NCBI RefSeq assembly: GCF_000332455.1
Contig: NZ_AOGY02000039.1
Span: forward strand, 62,001 to 126,000
Origin: Leptospira vanthielii serovar Holland str. Waz Holland = ATCC 700522
Lineage (GTDB): Bacteria; Spirochaetota; Leptospiria; Leptospirales; Leptospiraceae
DNA: 64,000 nt
Reading direction: 5' to 3'
Shown piece after piece: positions 19,974-29,166 of this stretch; position 1 is the stretch's first letter, and the number at the start of each line of letters is the position of its first letter. The notes under the pieces were generated by a model. It saw only the letters and a list, made by a program, of their open reading frames with translations. It searched no databases and had not been told where the DNA came from. The translations under genes and the position numbers were made by a program.

Positions 19974-21291
19974 TGTATGAAAAGGCACATCGGTAACACT
20001 TTAGATCACTCACATGGGTTACACTTTTACTAGTCAATTCTATACAATAGCCTCTGGTATTTCAACACTTTACTCGTATACAAATCCAAAATTCCAAGAA
20101 TTGCATCCGCAAAGTAAAGACGACAATGCCGATCAGATATCTCTTCAAAGCCAACTACCTCTCCAATGAAAGGATTCCCAAAGAACACTCGATGGGGCCC
20201 GTACTGCGCAAAACCACTTTCATGGACTTTATCGGTAACAATATGTGTGGGATAAGCTACCTCTAGAATCTTTTTTGGGAATGTCCTTTTCGAAGATTTA
20301 TAAACTTTTGCAGGTGTCAGAAAACCCAAAGCTTCATGTGGTCTTACCTTATTAAATTCTTCACGGAATGAATCAAAGGCGGTCTGTTGTGCATCCAAAC
20401 TAGATCTTGGGGTAATGCAGTTTCTTCTTTGAGTGTTCTGTGCATTCTCTCATGACGACCGTTCTGAGATGGTTTCCCTGGTTCAATGCGTTCCGGTCGG
20501 ATCCCTAATTTCAACCACCATATAGAAAGACTAGTTAAGCCGCCAATGGCCTTACTTGCAAAAGGTGATCCATTATCTGATTTGATTGCCTGTGGTAGTC
20601 CATATTCTTTAAAAACCCTTTCAAATACCGCTTTTGTTTGCTCTGCATTCGTTTTATTATACAGTGACGTTTCACATGCTAGAAGGTAGCGACTATATGC
20701 ATCTGTAATTGTTAGTGGATCGCAGCGATTGCCATTTCCTACTGTAAAATGGCCTTTAAAATCAACACACCATACATCATTGGGAGCGACTACATTGGAA
20801 AAAGGAATAGAGACTGTGGAACTCTTGGTCTTTTTTTCTTAGGTTTGACTAGGCCTTTTTTGCGAAGAATGTTTCCAATTGTAGTTTCACTTGGAATCTG
20901 TTTCATGCGATGAAACTTTGCTTTGAGTATGGGACGGAGTTTTTTGGGACCCCAAGATGGATGGTCTTCACGTAAAGATACAATTAGGTGAACGATTTTC
21001 TCAGGAGTTTCATTGGACTGAGTGATTCTTTTTCTAGATTTATCTTTGAGTCCGTCGATACCTTCCGACTCATAATTCTTTAGATATTTATAGCCAGTCT
21101 TTCTCGATATATTAAAGTCTCGGCAAAGATCGGCAAAACACCACTGACCACTTTTAACAGCTGCTATGAACTTGATTCTTTCTTCTATCACTTTGGTTTC
21201 CTTCCAAGGCATCGGATTGTCCTCCGATACACAATGTAGGTGTTACCCATGTGAGTTGTCTCTTTTGTTACCTATCTGACCTCCTCATACC
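19974..21291 (-). mobile_element. IS481-family insertion sequence with 5-bp target duplication
   Basis: 1318 bp. The ends, read inwards, are TGTATGAAAAGG.CACATCGGTAACA and GGTATGAGGAGGTCAGATAGGTAACA. Each is followed by a second box ACTCACATGGGT(T/A)ACAC, the two-box arrangement of IS481-type termini. CGCTC occurs immediately outside both ends (19969-19973 and 21292-21296). Removing the element and one CGCTC gives a continuous host reading frame. The transposase is on the minus strand and broken. Confidence 0.9.
20030..21212 (-). pseudogene. IS481-family transposase with two frameshifts
   Basis: Starts MPWKETKVIEERIKF with a helix-turn-helix (LCRDFNISRKTGYKYLKNY) and the basic HPSWGPKKL region. 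It shifts frame near 20800 after KKKRPRVPQ. The catalytic core follows in another frame: NDVWCVDFKGHF (Asp), IKSDNGSPFAS (Asp) and NGRHERMHRTLK (Glu). A second shift near 20400, by a run of C, returns to the frame that ends with DAQQTAFDSFREEFNKVRPH and the stop at 20030. Two independent breaks make it a clear pseudogene. Confidence 0.9.
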
Positions 21292-21820
21292 CGCTCACTC
21301 GTTTTTGAATCACTTCATTCAGCACTTCCACAAGTTCTTGGAACTCATCTCCTTTCCGAATTCGGATCGTTTCAATGGGTTCCCCCGAAGCCATCCTTTG
21401 CAAAGAGCGTTTGATGCTAAAAACAGGGCCCGCCATCTTATGAGATTTAAAGACTGAAAATACTGTGATCAAAAGTAAATACAAGATGGAAAGTGTAACC
21501 ACCGCATCAAATTGGATGGTATACATATTCAATTGGTGGTCATAGTTTGGGAGGTAGATTTCTCTCGGAACAAATTTGTCCTTCGCTTCATTCGGAGCCG
21601 CATCTTCATTTTCTACTTTCCAATACACGGTTTGTGCATCTTGGCGAAGACGAAATACTGCACCACCATCATACTTAGCTTGGTTCAACCAGTATAAAAA
21701 ACCCAAAGTTACAAGAACCCCAGATATAAACAAAAGAGAATAATGAGCTAAAAACTTTAACTGGAATTCCTTATCGATGAGATAGTGGAAACGAAAGGTT
21801 TTTTTGTGATTTTGCGGCAT
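21272..21820 (-). CDS. Two-helix membrane protein with HAMP-like segment; C-terminus altered by IS481
   Basis: 182 residues: a helix near 24-44, a periplasmic loop of about 55 residues, and a second helix near 103-122. After that, HKMAGPVFSIKRSLQRMASGEPIETIRIRKGDEFQELVEVLNEV has the P-x-x-x-x-x-x-L and E-F-x-x-L signature of a HAMP or HAMP-like linker. No output domain follows. The last six residues (GYEEVR) and the stop come from the IS481 end. Without the insertion the protein would end RVSDSSRK, five residues after the junction. It lies 80 bases downstream of the fecR-like gene and probably belongs to the same operon. Role unknown; an accessory to the sigma/FecR pair is inference. Confidence 0.7.
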   Translation of the reverse strand: MPQNHKKTFRFHYLIDKEFQLKFLAHYSLLFISGVLVTLGFLYWLNQAKYDGGAVFRLRQDAQTVYWKVENEDAAPNEAKDKFVPREIYLPNYDHQLNMYTIQFDAVVTLSILYLLLITVFSVFKSHKMAGPVFSIKRSLQRMASGEPIETIRIRKGDEFQELVEVLNEVIQKRVSGYEEVR

Positions 21821-21900
21821 GGCTTCCTTTAAGGTATTCCCCTAGGGTGTTGGAGATGAGCCTCTCAGAAAAAGACAAAATTGTCAAAAACTTATAGGGA

Positions 21901-22941
21901 TTAACGGATTTTTTCTGTTTCTAGAATCTTCTGGATTGGGATTTCGATAAGACCTTCCAATCCCTGGAAGTGAAGATGTGTTTCCGACTGTCCAAGGATC
22001 ACTCCTCGGTATTCCGTTCCATCTTCCAATCGAACAAGTTCTAATCTAGCATGTTCTTCATATAGCATAGTCTCACGCGCCAGAATGGTTTGAGTTTGGA
22101 ATGCTTTGAGTTCCTTATCTTCTTTAGGATTTACAGGGGAAGCGGCTACTGGTACTGGTTCTCCTAGTTTTACAATCGTTTGTTGTTTCGAAGTTAAAAT
22201 AAGATCATCAACAGCAACGGAACCTTCATGTACTGCCACCATTTCGGATTTTCCATCAAATTGAACACTGAAAACAGTCCCTCTAACCTGCGTAAGATGC
22301 TCACCTGCCTGGACAACAAACTGACTGTCCTTAGAAAGTTTGGAGACAGATGCAAACAACTTCCCTTTTTTTACAGAGAACTTTTGTGATTGAGCCTCAT
22401 TAGTTTTTTCAATCACGTCCATAACCACTTCTGAATTAGGAGTAATTCGCATCCAAGAACCAGTTTCAAAATCCAAATCGATTTGAGAAGACCCCTCTGT
22501 AATAATCACATCCCCCGATGCCACTTGGTATTTTTTCACCAGAGGGACAGGGTTAGAACTCCCTTGCGGTAGGACTGAAACCTTTCCTTTCACAGAAGAA
22601 ACTAAAACCTTCAATGGAGAAACCGTCTGTGCCGTTTTATTCGCCGAAGAAGCCATTGTAAGTTCGGAGTTTTTTGTCTGGGATGGGTTTAAGAAAAAAA
22701 CAAAAAATAAAGCCGCAGCAAGCGACAGAGCCGATCCACCAACAAGGGCAAGGCCCATAGGTTTACGGAAAAAAGAAACAACATTGGATCCAGAAACTTG
22801 GTTTGGATTGTATTCGAACTGGATGTTTCGTTTAGATACAACCTCCCAAGAAGGGAATTCTCTGGACTCTGTAACCTTTGCGGGTTTACGTAGGAGTTCT
22901 TCCCATTTAGCGATTGTATGTTGCTTATCAAATTCGTTCAT
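21901..22941 (-). CDS. FecR-domain protein, probable sigma-factor partner
   Basis: 346 residues from the ATG at 22941 (MNEFDKQHTIAKWEELL), which begins four bases after the stop of the ECF sigma gene. A short cytoplasmic N-terminus, one membrane helix (about 72-90), then a periplasmic FecR domain (VSSVKGKVSVLPQ ... VASGDVIITEGSSQIDLDFETGSWMRI ... GTVFSVQFDGKSEMVAVHEGSVAV). A further ~90 residues end in a small beta-rich segment (EDGTEYRGVILGQSETHLHF). In FecR systems the protein relays an outer signal to its sigma factor. There is no FecA-type receptor nearby, so the signal is unknown. Confidence 0.85.
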   Translation of the reverse strand: MNEFDKQHTIAKWEELLRKPAKVTESREFPSWEVVSKRNIQFEYNPNQVSGSNVVSFFRKPMGLALVGGSALSLAAALFFVFFLNPSQTKNSELTMASSANKTAQTVSPLKVLVSSVKGKVSVLPQGSSNPVPLVKKYQVASGDVIITEGSSQIDLDFETGSWMRITPNSEVVMDVIEKTNEAQSQKFSVKKGKLFASVSKLSKDSQFVVQAGEHLTQVRGTVFSVQFDGKSEMVAVHEGSVAVDDLILTSKQQTIVKLGEPVPVAASPVNPKEDKELKAFQTQTILARETMLYEEHARLELVRLEDGTEYRGVILGQSETHLHFQGLEGLIEIPIQKILETEKIR

Positions 22942-22945
22942 TATA

Positions 22946-23464
22946 CTAATCCGGTACCAGATTTTCTCTCTTAGCAATGGCTAACACCTTCTCTGTGGCC
23001 CGAATGACCAGACGAGAAGCGGTAGAAACCGAAACTCCCAAAACCTCAGCGATCTGCACGAGCTGAAATCCTTCCACATTCTTGAGTAACAAAGCAGAAC
23101 GTTCTTCTTCCGACAACTCCCCTAAAAAGGAATAGAGCCTATCTTCTAAATCTTGGTATTCTGCCCTGGTTTCAAGTTTTGGATTGTGACTATGAAACTC
23201 GATCTCATCAGAGACAATCTCTCTTGTTGTAGAAAACTTTTTAGCATAATTGATAGATAAATTGCGGGCAATGGTGTACAAAACCATCACAGACTTCTCT
23301 TCTGAGAGACCGGCTTCGCCGTAGTGCTTATGGAAACTTAAAAAGCTGTCTTGCATCAAATCCATTGCCGTATCCGCGTTTTGAGTGTACTTGTAAAGGA
23401 AGTCATAAATACGCTTATGGCTTCTTTCATAAATTTGACTCATAGAGACAGCTTTGTCTGACAC
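22946..23464 (-). CDS. ECF-type RNA polymerase sigma factor
   Basis: 172 residues from a GTG at 23464; an internal ATG at 23443 (MSQIYERSHKRIYDFL) is an equally possible start. Region 2 includes YKYTQNADTAMDLMQDSFLSFHKHY. Region 4 has LSEEERSALLLKNVEGFQLVQIAEVLGVSVSTASRLVIRA, a typical helix-turn-helix for -35 recognition. It is followed at once by the FecR-domain gene, the common arrangement for sigma factor and membrane-bound regulator. Confidence 0.9.
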   Translation of the reverse strand: MSDKAVSMSQIYERSHKRIYDFLYKYTQNADTAMDLMQDSFLSFHKHYGEAGLSEEKSVMVLYTIARNLSINYAKKFSTTREIVSDEIEFHSHNPKLETRAEYQDLEDRLYSFLGELSEEERSALLLKNVEGFQLVQIAEVLGVSVSTASRLVIRATEKVLAIAKRENLVPD

Positions 23465-23490
23465 AATCTTGTATGTGTTGGTAAAACCGA

Positions 23491-23516
23491 GTCTCTGACA
23501 AGTAAAATCCCGTTCC
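23491..23516 (-). promoter_or_regulatory. Candidate ECF-type promoter upstream of the sigma gene
   Basis: On the minus strand a GGAAC (23516-23512) is followed about 16 bases later by GTCAGAGAC (23499-23491). GGAAC is the commonest ECF -35 core, and ECF sigma genes often drive themselves. Inference from pattern and position only. Confidence 0.3.
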
Positions 23517-23567
23517 TCTCTGTAAAAGTAAACAACCGGGACAGGTCAGATTCTCAAGGAATCCAGA

Positions 23568-24971
23568 TTATTTTTCACGTAAAAGGGCGTCATTAGCAGC
23601 ATTCTTATAGGCCCCGATCATGGTCGGGTAGTTGAATATGTGCTCGGTGAAATACTCAATGGGAGCCTTGAGATTGACCACACATTGACCAAGAGCAATG
23701 AGCTCCGTTGCTTTGTCCGAAATGATATGAACTCCAAGAACTCGCCGAGATTGTTTATCAAAGAGAATTTTTAGAAGTCCGACTTGGTCTCCACTGATTT
23801 GGGCGCGGGTGATGGTATCAAAACGAGCCATCCCCACTCCATAATTGACTCCACGGGATTTTAATGCTTCTTCTGTCGGTCCAATGGTTGCAATTTCTGG
23901 TAAGGTATAGATTCCGATAGGAAACTCTTCGGCGTCTACAGGGGCAGATGAATGACCAAACATATGTTTTGCGACATAAGCTCCTTGGTACATGGAAACA
24001 GAGGCCAAACTAGGAAATCCGATGACATCCCCACAGGCGTAAATATTCGAAATATTTGTTTGATAGTGTTCGTTTACTAAAATTTGTTTTCTGTCATTGG
24101 GTGTTATACCCACAGATTCCAAACCTAAATTGTCTACATTTCCTAAACGCCCACGAGAGATTAACACCTGATTGACCCGAATCACTTCACCTCTGTTAGT
24201 TGTGAGTTCAAACCCTTCGTCGTTCGGTAGTTTGTGATATTTTGTGATGGAAGAATCTACGTGGATCGAAATCCCTGATTGTTGCATGATGCCAGTCATT
24301 TCATTCGAAATATCCTCATCTAAAAAACCAAGAATCCGACTTTGTGAATCGAATAGATGAACTTGCACTCCGATATGTGCAAAGATCGTTGCGTATTCCG
24401 ATCCAATGATTCCGGCACCTACCACAGCCAAGGATGTAGGCATCTTTTTCATCGCAAAGAGTCCATCACTATCGTAAATCAATCCATCTTCAAAGGGGAT
24501 GTTTTCGTTTGTGGGCCTACGAGGACTACTCCCGGTTGCAATTAATATGTTTTCAGTTTCGTAGACTTTTTTTCTTCCCGCAGAGTCTGTGACCTCTACA
24601 TGGTTGGCGTCCACAATTTGCCCCCAACCGGTAAGTGTGGTGACACGGTTTTGGATCATTTGTTCGCGGGTGACATCCTCTTCCTTTTCAATGACAGTAG
24701 AGGCACGAAACATAAGTTCTTGTAATGTTAGTGTTGCTGTTTGTGGGGATTGTAATCCGTGAAGTTTGGACAACTTTAAGTTCCGATAGAACCGACTCGT
24801 TTCTTGTAAGGATTTCGAAGGGATGGTTCCATAGTGGACACAACCACCACCCAGGTAAGGGTCTTTTTCTATGATGGCTGCTTTTTTTCCCATTTTGCTT
24901 GCTTGGATAGCAGCTTTTTGTGCGGCAGGACCGCCCCCGATGGCGAGTAAATCAAATCGATTGATGGACAT
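23568..24971 (-). CDS. sthA: Soluble pyridine nucleotide transhydrogenase-type flavoprotein
   Basis: 467 residues with an N-terminal FAD Rossmann motif (LLAIGGGPAAQKAA), a second dinucleotide-binding site (VVGAGIIGSEYATIFAHIG near 182) and the C-terminal dimerisation domain. The redox region reads GGGCVHYGTIPSKSL (41-55). Only one cysteine remains and the second position is Thr, as in SthA and unlike lipoamide dehydrogenase or glutathione reductase, which need C-x4-C. The expected reaction is NADPH + NAD to NADP + NADH in the cytosol. Single gene with a start at 24971. Confidence 0.88.
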   Translation of the reverse strand: MSINRFDLLAIGGGPAAQKAAIQASKMGKKAAIIEKDPYLGGGCVHYGTIPSKSLQETSRFYRNLKLSKLHGLQSPQTATLTLQELMFRASTVIEKEEDVTREQMIQNRVTTLTGWGQIVDANHVEVTDSAGRKKVYETENILIATGSSPRRPTNENIPFEDGLIYDSDGLFAMKKMPTSLAVVGAGIIGSEYATIFAHIGVQVHLFDSQSRILGFLDEDISNEMTGIMQQSGISIHVDSSITKYHKLPNDEGFELTTNRGEVIRVNQVLISRGRLGNVDNLGLESVGITPNDRKQILVNEHYQTNISNIYACGDVIGFPSLASVSMYQGAYVAKHMFGHSSAPVDAEEFPIGIYTLPEIATIGPTEEALKSRGVNYGVGMARFDTITRAQISGDQVGLLKILFDKQSRRVLGVHIISDKATELIALGQCVVNLKAPIEYFTEHIFNYPTMIGAYKNAANDALLREK

Positions 24972-25123
24972 TTGTTAAAAAAACAATACGAACGAATTGA
25001 AAAATAGCAAGCAAAATTGAAAGAACAAACTTACACTGGGTTCTTCCCATTTTTCGCCTAACAAAGTAATACATGAAATACAAAATATCTTGCCTTGGAA
25101 ACTGAGAGTCTCATGTTTCATCT

Positions 25124-27916
25124 ATGCCTATGGAATTCTTTAAAATGATCCAATCCGGGTTCATCTCCGTCTGGAAAATCCTTTCCGAAGGAATTAGAGC
25201 TAAACTTGCTTGGTTTACAGGCACCCTAATTGCCTTAACAATTCTTTTACTTTCCATCATTACCGTTCGCCAACAAACAGCCATCCTTTCGGAAAGTTAT
25301 GAAAAACAAGCCGCCGTCTCCAAAAATTTTATCGCTAGTTTGGTAATGGAGATTGAGAATATATCGCAAAACTTAATCCGAATTGAAGAATTCAAATCAA
25401 GGATAGAAAGACAAAGAGAAGAATTAAAAAAATACCGCACTGCCAAAGTAGTCACCAAAAAAAAGACGGTTTCTGTGTTTGGATTTCAAACCAATCTGTT
25501 TGGATCTTTAGGAACATCCAAGGTAGTCAAGAAGGTAGATACATTTTTTTCCGTGTATCTAACCAAAGATGATGTGGATGTTTTGGAACGAGAGATCCGC
25601 CACCAACTAAAGGAAGCAGCCGGTAGAAATATTAGTGAAAGGGAATGGAACACTTTGGAAGGTCTTGCTTCTTCTTATGTTCGCAACGAAGAAAAGTATT
25701 TAGAGACCCAAAAACAAACACCTCCGGAAGACCCAGAAGCCAAACTAAATTGGGAAACCAATCTTAAAAATCTAAAAAAAGAAATACGAAATCATAAATC
25801 ACAACTAGACCTCTTCATCGCAAAGTTCTATGCTGATTCCAAAAAACGCAAACTCGAAGAACTAGGTCTAGACACCCAACTCTTTCGAATCCAAACCTTC
25901 CCTCTTTCAGCAATGATTCCAGGAGAAACTTCACTTGCTTCTTTTGATACACAAATCATAGACAATACCTCTCCACTGGCAAAAATCGATCAGTTTGACC
26001 AAATGGAAGAAAGTTTGGTGGAGTCTTTCCAACGTTTGTCAGATGTAATTTCTGCGTTAGACGAAGATGCAAAACAATATGTCTATGAATGGGAAGACAG
26101 AGAAATTCAGGCATTACATTCCCCACTTTTTCGGCACCAAAACTCCACTAAGCGAGCTTTCCACTTGGTGAGCGTACAATCAAAATTAGGTGACTACCGG
26201 GAAGTCATCAAAGAGGACTACCGAATCACAAACGAACTTTCGGAACTCATTCCCAAATTAAGAGAACGCATCCAGTATTTAAAAAATGCAAAACCACCGA
26301 TTCCGCCAGCAAAGGACAAACTTTTTACTAGTTTTTATAAATCCTATAAGGAACTCATTGAGGCGAGAGATCAGATTTTTGATGCGGTGACCACAAACTA
26401 CCCCATTCCAGAGGAAAATTGGGAAAAAATTGAATCCTTAAGAAGTTTACGTGATGTGGCCTTGGAAGATTGGATTTTAATGAAATTCAAAACCGATCCC
26501 ACCGAATACGAACGGTATTACCAAGATCCGGAATCCAGAGAAACCCAAAGGAACCGCTGGAAGGCCATTCGAAAATGGATTGTTACTGCTGAACAAGAAA
26601 CTCCCACAAAAGAGTTAAAAAAACTTTTCCCTGATGGAAGTTTTGGCCACTCCCGAAGTGAATCAGAAGAAATTATGTGGAAGTTGGATGGAACCCATCT
26701 TTTGGAATCAGAAAATGTTCCAAACTTGGTATTACGTGATAATTTTTCAGGACTCATTCGAACCCTTGTGGATAGAACCGATGGGATCCGAGCCATCAAA
26801 GACAACAGAAACCAAATTGTATTCACAGCCATTACGATCTGTTTGGTGGCGATCCTATTTGCTATATTTATCTCCGGTGTGGTGGTTCAAAAAATCAGAA
26901 AAATCATTAGTAGTGCAGAAGATGTAGGCCAGGGAAATCTTCATGTCCATTTTGATGATGGGGGAAATGACGAATTTGGAAATCTAACTGTGGCACTGAA
27001 CCAGATGGTGTCTGGATTAGAAGAACGGGAAAAAATGCGAGGTGTTCTCGGAAGTATGGTAGATCCCGTTGTGGTAGGCGAAGCTCTCAAAGATTTAGAA
27101 AAACTAAAACAAGGGAGTGAAAAAATCATCACTGCTTTCTTTTCTGATATTGCAGGTTTTAGTGCTATTTCTGAAAAACTTAATTCAAAGGAACTCGCAA
27201 ACCTACTGAACGAATACTTATCGGCAATGACCATCATTCTTAAACACCACGATGGAGTTTTGGATAAATACATTGGGGATGCCATCGTTGGAATTTTTAA
27301 TGCACCACTCGATGTAGAAAACCATTGCCTCAAAGCAGTTTCTGCCAGTGTCGAAATGCGGGACAAACTAGAAGTTCTGAAAAAAGAATGGATAACAAAC
27401 AATAAATACATTCCAGAAGCCCATACGATGAAGTTCCGAATTGGACTAAACATGGGTTATGCGAAGGTTGGGTTTATGGGAACGGACGCCCTAGCCTCTT
27501 ATACGATGATGGGAGATACAGTGAATCTTGCGGCCAGGCTTGAGGCAGCAGGAAAAGATTACGGTGTTTGTATTTTGGTTTCTGAGTTTGTTCATGATGA
27601 AGTCAAAGCGGATTTTTTCACTCGGAAATTAGATATTGTTCGCGTGAAAGGTAAAACCAAACCAGTCACCCTTTTTGAAGTTCGTGCCAAAAAAGGGGAT
27701 GAAACGGAAGCGGATCATAAATTTGTCGAAGCCTACGAAAATGCCCTTTTCTCTTATTTGAACCGTAAGTTCGAGGAAGCGGGGAAAAAGTTCTACACCC
27801 TCCTCACTACAAACGGCGACGAAGCCTGCAAACTCCTTTGGGAACGTTGCCAGTACTACCTCGAGACTCCGCCGGAGCCGGATTGGGATGGAGCTTTTAC
27901 CAGGACAAAAAAGTAA
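25124..27916 (+). CDS. Membrane-bound class III adenylate cyclase with large extracytoplasmic region
   Basis: 930 residues. TM1 lies at about 26-48. A ~510-residue, Lys/Glu-rich, mostly helical extracytoplasmic region follows. TM2 is near 566-588 and a HAMP segment near 590-640. The cyclase domain starts near 665: metal Asp in FFSDIAGFS near 672, DKYIGDAIVG near 713 with the adenine-selecting Lys and second metal Asp, and YTMMGDTVNLAARLE near 791 with the Thr, Asn and Arg used in catalysis. The key residues are all present, so activity is expected. The C-terminal ~80 residues (YENALFSYLNRKFEEAG) look like a TPR-type helical pair. The start is ambiguous: ATG at 25124 or 25130. Confidence 0.9.
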   Translation: MPMEFFKMIQSGFISVWKILSEGIRAKLAWFTGTLIALTILLLSIITVRQQTAILSESYEKQAAVSKNFIASLVMEIENISQNLIRIEEFKSRIERQREELKKYRTAKVVTKKKTVSVFGFQTNLFGSLGTSKVVKKVDTFFSVYLTKDDVDVLEREIRHQLKEAAGRNISEREWNTLEGLASSYVRNEEKYLETQKQTPPEDPEAKLNWETNLKNLKKEIRNHKSQLDLFIAKFYADSKKRKLEELGLDTQLFRIQTFPLSAMIPGETSLASFDTQIIDNTSPLAKIDQFDQMEESLVESFQRLSDVISALDEDAKQYVYEWEDREIQALHSPLFRHQNSTKRAFHLVSVQSKLGDYREVIKEDYRITNELSELIPKLRERIQYLKNAKPPIPPAKDKLFTSFYKSYKELIEARDQIFDAVTTNYPIPEENWEKIESLRSLRDVALEDWILMKFKTDPTEYERYYQDPESRETQRNRWKAIRKWIVTAEQETPTKELKKLFPDGSFGHSRSESEEIMWKLDGTHLLESENVPNLVLRDNFSGLIRTLVDRTDGIRAIKDNRNQIVFTAITICLVAILFAIFISGVVVQKIRKIISSAEDVGQGNLHVHFDDGGNDEFGNLTVALNQMVSGLEEREKMRGVLGSMVDPVVVGEALKDLEKLKQGSEKIITAFFSDIAGFSAISEKLNSKELANLLNEYLSAMTIILKHHDGVLDKYIGDAIVGIFNAPLDVENHCLKAVSASVEMRDKLEVLKKEWITNNKYIPEAHTMKFRIGLNMGYAKVGFMGTDALASYTMMGDTVNLAARLEAAGKDYGVCILVSEFVHDEVKADFFTRKLDIVRVKGKTKPVTLFEVRAKKGDETEADHKFVEAYENALFSYLNRKFEEAGKKFYTLLTTNGDEACKLLWERCQYYLETPPEPDWDGAFTRTKK

Positions 27917-28033
27917 GAAATCTGCGAATTATTTCAATAAAATGGAAATTTCATCCAATAAAGTATAACAAAATCTTGCATTTTTAGACAAGGATTCTAA
28001 ATTGGGAACAACTGATCTTATAGGAGACAAATC

Positions 28034-28669
28034 ATGGCACTACGTTTAGGCGATGAAGCACCCAATTTCCAAGCGGAAACCTCTGAAGGCAAAATTGACT
28101 TTCATGAATATTTAGGACAAGGTTGGGGGATTTTGTTTTCTCACCCGAAAGACTACACACCAGTTTGTACAACGGAACTTGGATATGTAGCAAAAATCAA
28201 ACCAGAGTTCGAAAAACGCAATGTGAAAGTGATCGCACTTTCTGTTGACCCAGTGGACAGCCACAAAGGTTGGATCTCTGATATCAACGAAACACAAGGA
28301 ACCATAGTCACCTATCCTATCATTGCCGATGCCGATCGTAAAGTATCAAATCTTTATGATATGATTCACCCCAATGCTAGTGAAACAACTACAGTTCGTT
28401 CGGTATTTGTTGTAGGGCCAGATAAAAAAGTGAAATTAACTCTCACCTACCCTGCCTCCACGGGAAGAAACTTTGACGAACTTTTACGTGTGATTGACTC
28501 TTTACAACTTACTTCTCAGTTTAGCGTAGCAACTCCTGCCAACTGGAAAGACGGAGAAGATACAATCATCGTTCCATCCGTTTCTGATGAAGATGCAAAG
28601 AAAAAATTTCCAAAAGGATTTCGCACCATCAAACCTTATTTACGTTACACTCCACAACCAAATAAGTAG
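28034..28669 (+). CDS. 1-Cys peroxiredoxin (Prx6 type)
   Basis: 211 residues, the typical Prx6 length. The peroxidatic cysteine is Cys45 in YTPVCTTELG, preceded by the ILFSHPKDYTPV stretch. It has no second cysteine at the usual resolving positions. The C-terminal dimerisation extension (PSVSDEDAKKKFPKGF ... YLRYTPQP) is characteristic of Prx6. It reduces peroxides in the cytosol with an external thiol. The start has AGGAG eight bases upstream. The OsmC-family gene follows, also linked to peroxide defence. Confidence 0.92.
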   Translation: MALRLGDEAPNFQAETSEGKIDFHEYLGQGWGILFSHPKDYTPVCTTELGYVAKIKPEFEKRNVKVIALSVDPVDSHKGWISDINETQGTIVTYPIIADADRKVSNLYDMIHPNASETTTVRSVFVVGPDKKVKLTLTYPASTGRNFDELLRVIDSLQLTSQFSVATPANWKDGEDTIIVPSVSDEDAKKKFPKGFRTIKPYLRYTPQPNK

Positions 28670-28676
28670 TATTTAA

Positions 28677-28697
28677 AAGCGGGTCTTTGGCCCGCTT
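28677..28697 (+). terminator. Stem-loop after the peroxiredoxin gene
   Basis: A perfect 7-bp stem AAGCGGG/CCCGCTT with a 7-base loop, eight bases past the stop. The T tract is broken (CGTACTTTTGTATTT), so termination may be partial and allow some read-through into the OsmC gene. Confidence 0.6.
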
Positions 28698-28720
28698 CGT
28701 ACTTTTGTATTTAAAAATTT

Positions 28721-29137
28721 ATGAACATCAAACTGAATCGAATTGAATCCCCTTACGTTTTGGAAGCTCGGAACGAATCCGGAAACTCCATTCATATCGA
28801 CGCATCCCCTGAAATCGGTGGTAAAAATTCCGGACCAAGGCCTATGGAACTTTTGATTATGGGACTTGCCGGTTGCAGTAGTATTGATGTTCTCATGATT
28901 CTAAACAAACACAGAATCGAAGTGAAAGATTACTCTGTGGAAGTGGATGCGGATCGCGAAAAAGTCGAAGAAGCCAATCTCTTTAAAAACATTCATATGA
29001 AATTTAAAGTACAAGGTGACTTTAAAGAAGAACAGGTGAAACGAGCGATTGACCTCAGTTTAGAAAAATATTGTTCTGTTGCCAAAACACTGGAAAAAAC
29101 AGCAAAGATTACTTACGAATTGGAATTGGCACCTTAA
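28721..29137 (+). CDS. OsmC-family peroxiredoxin-like protein
   Basis: 138 residues with the OsmC/Ohr fold signature. GPRPMELLIMGLAGCSSIDVLMIL carries the first active-site cysteine (Cys52), and LEKYCSVAKTLEKTAKI carries the second (Cys118). OsmC proteins reduce organic hydroperoxides through these two thiols. It lies 50 bases after the peroxiredoxin gene on the same strand, so a shared stress role is likely. The subfamily (OsmC, Ohr or YhfA-like) is closest to YhfA by length and by the GPRPMELL phrase. Confidence 0.85.
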   Translation: MNIKLNRIESPYVLEARNESGNSIHIDASPEIGGKNSGPRPMELLIMGLAGCSSIDVLMILNKHRIEVKDYSVEVDADREKVEEANLFKNIHMKFKVQGDFKEEQVKRAIDLSLEKYCSVAKTLEKTAKITYELELAP

Positions 29138-29166
29138 AACCACCTTACCTTCCGTTCCCCTGTATT

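Noticed and set aside
19852..20037. 61-codon minus-strand frame across the IS481 left end
   Set aside because: It reads through inverted-repeat and intergenic DNA and has no protein-like features.
23568..24971. Lipoamide dehydrogenase or glutathione reductase for the flavoprotein
   Set aside because: The redox motif has only one of the two cysteines needed; the Thr-containing motif fits SthA.
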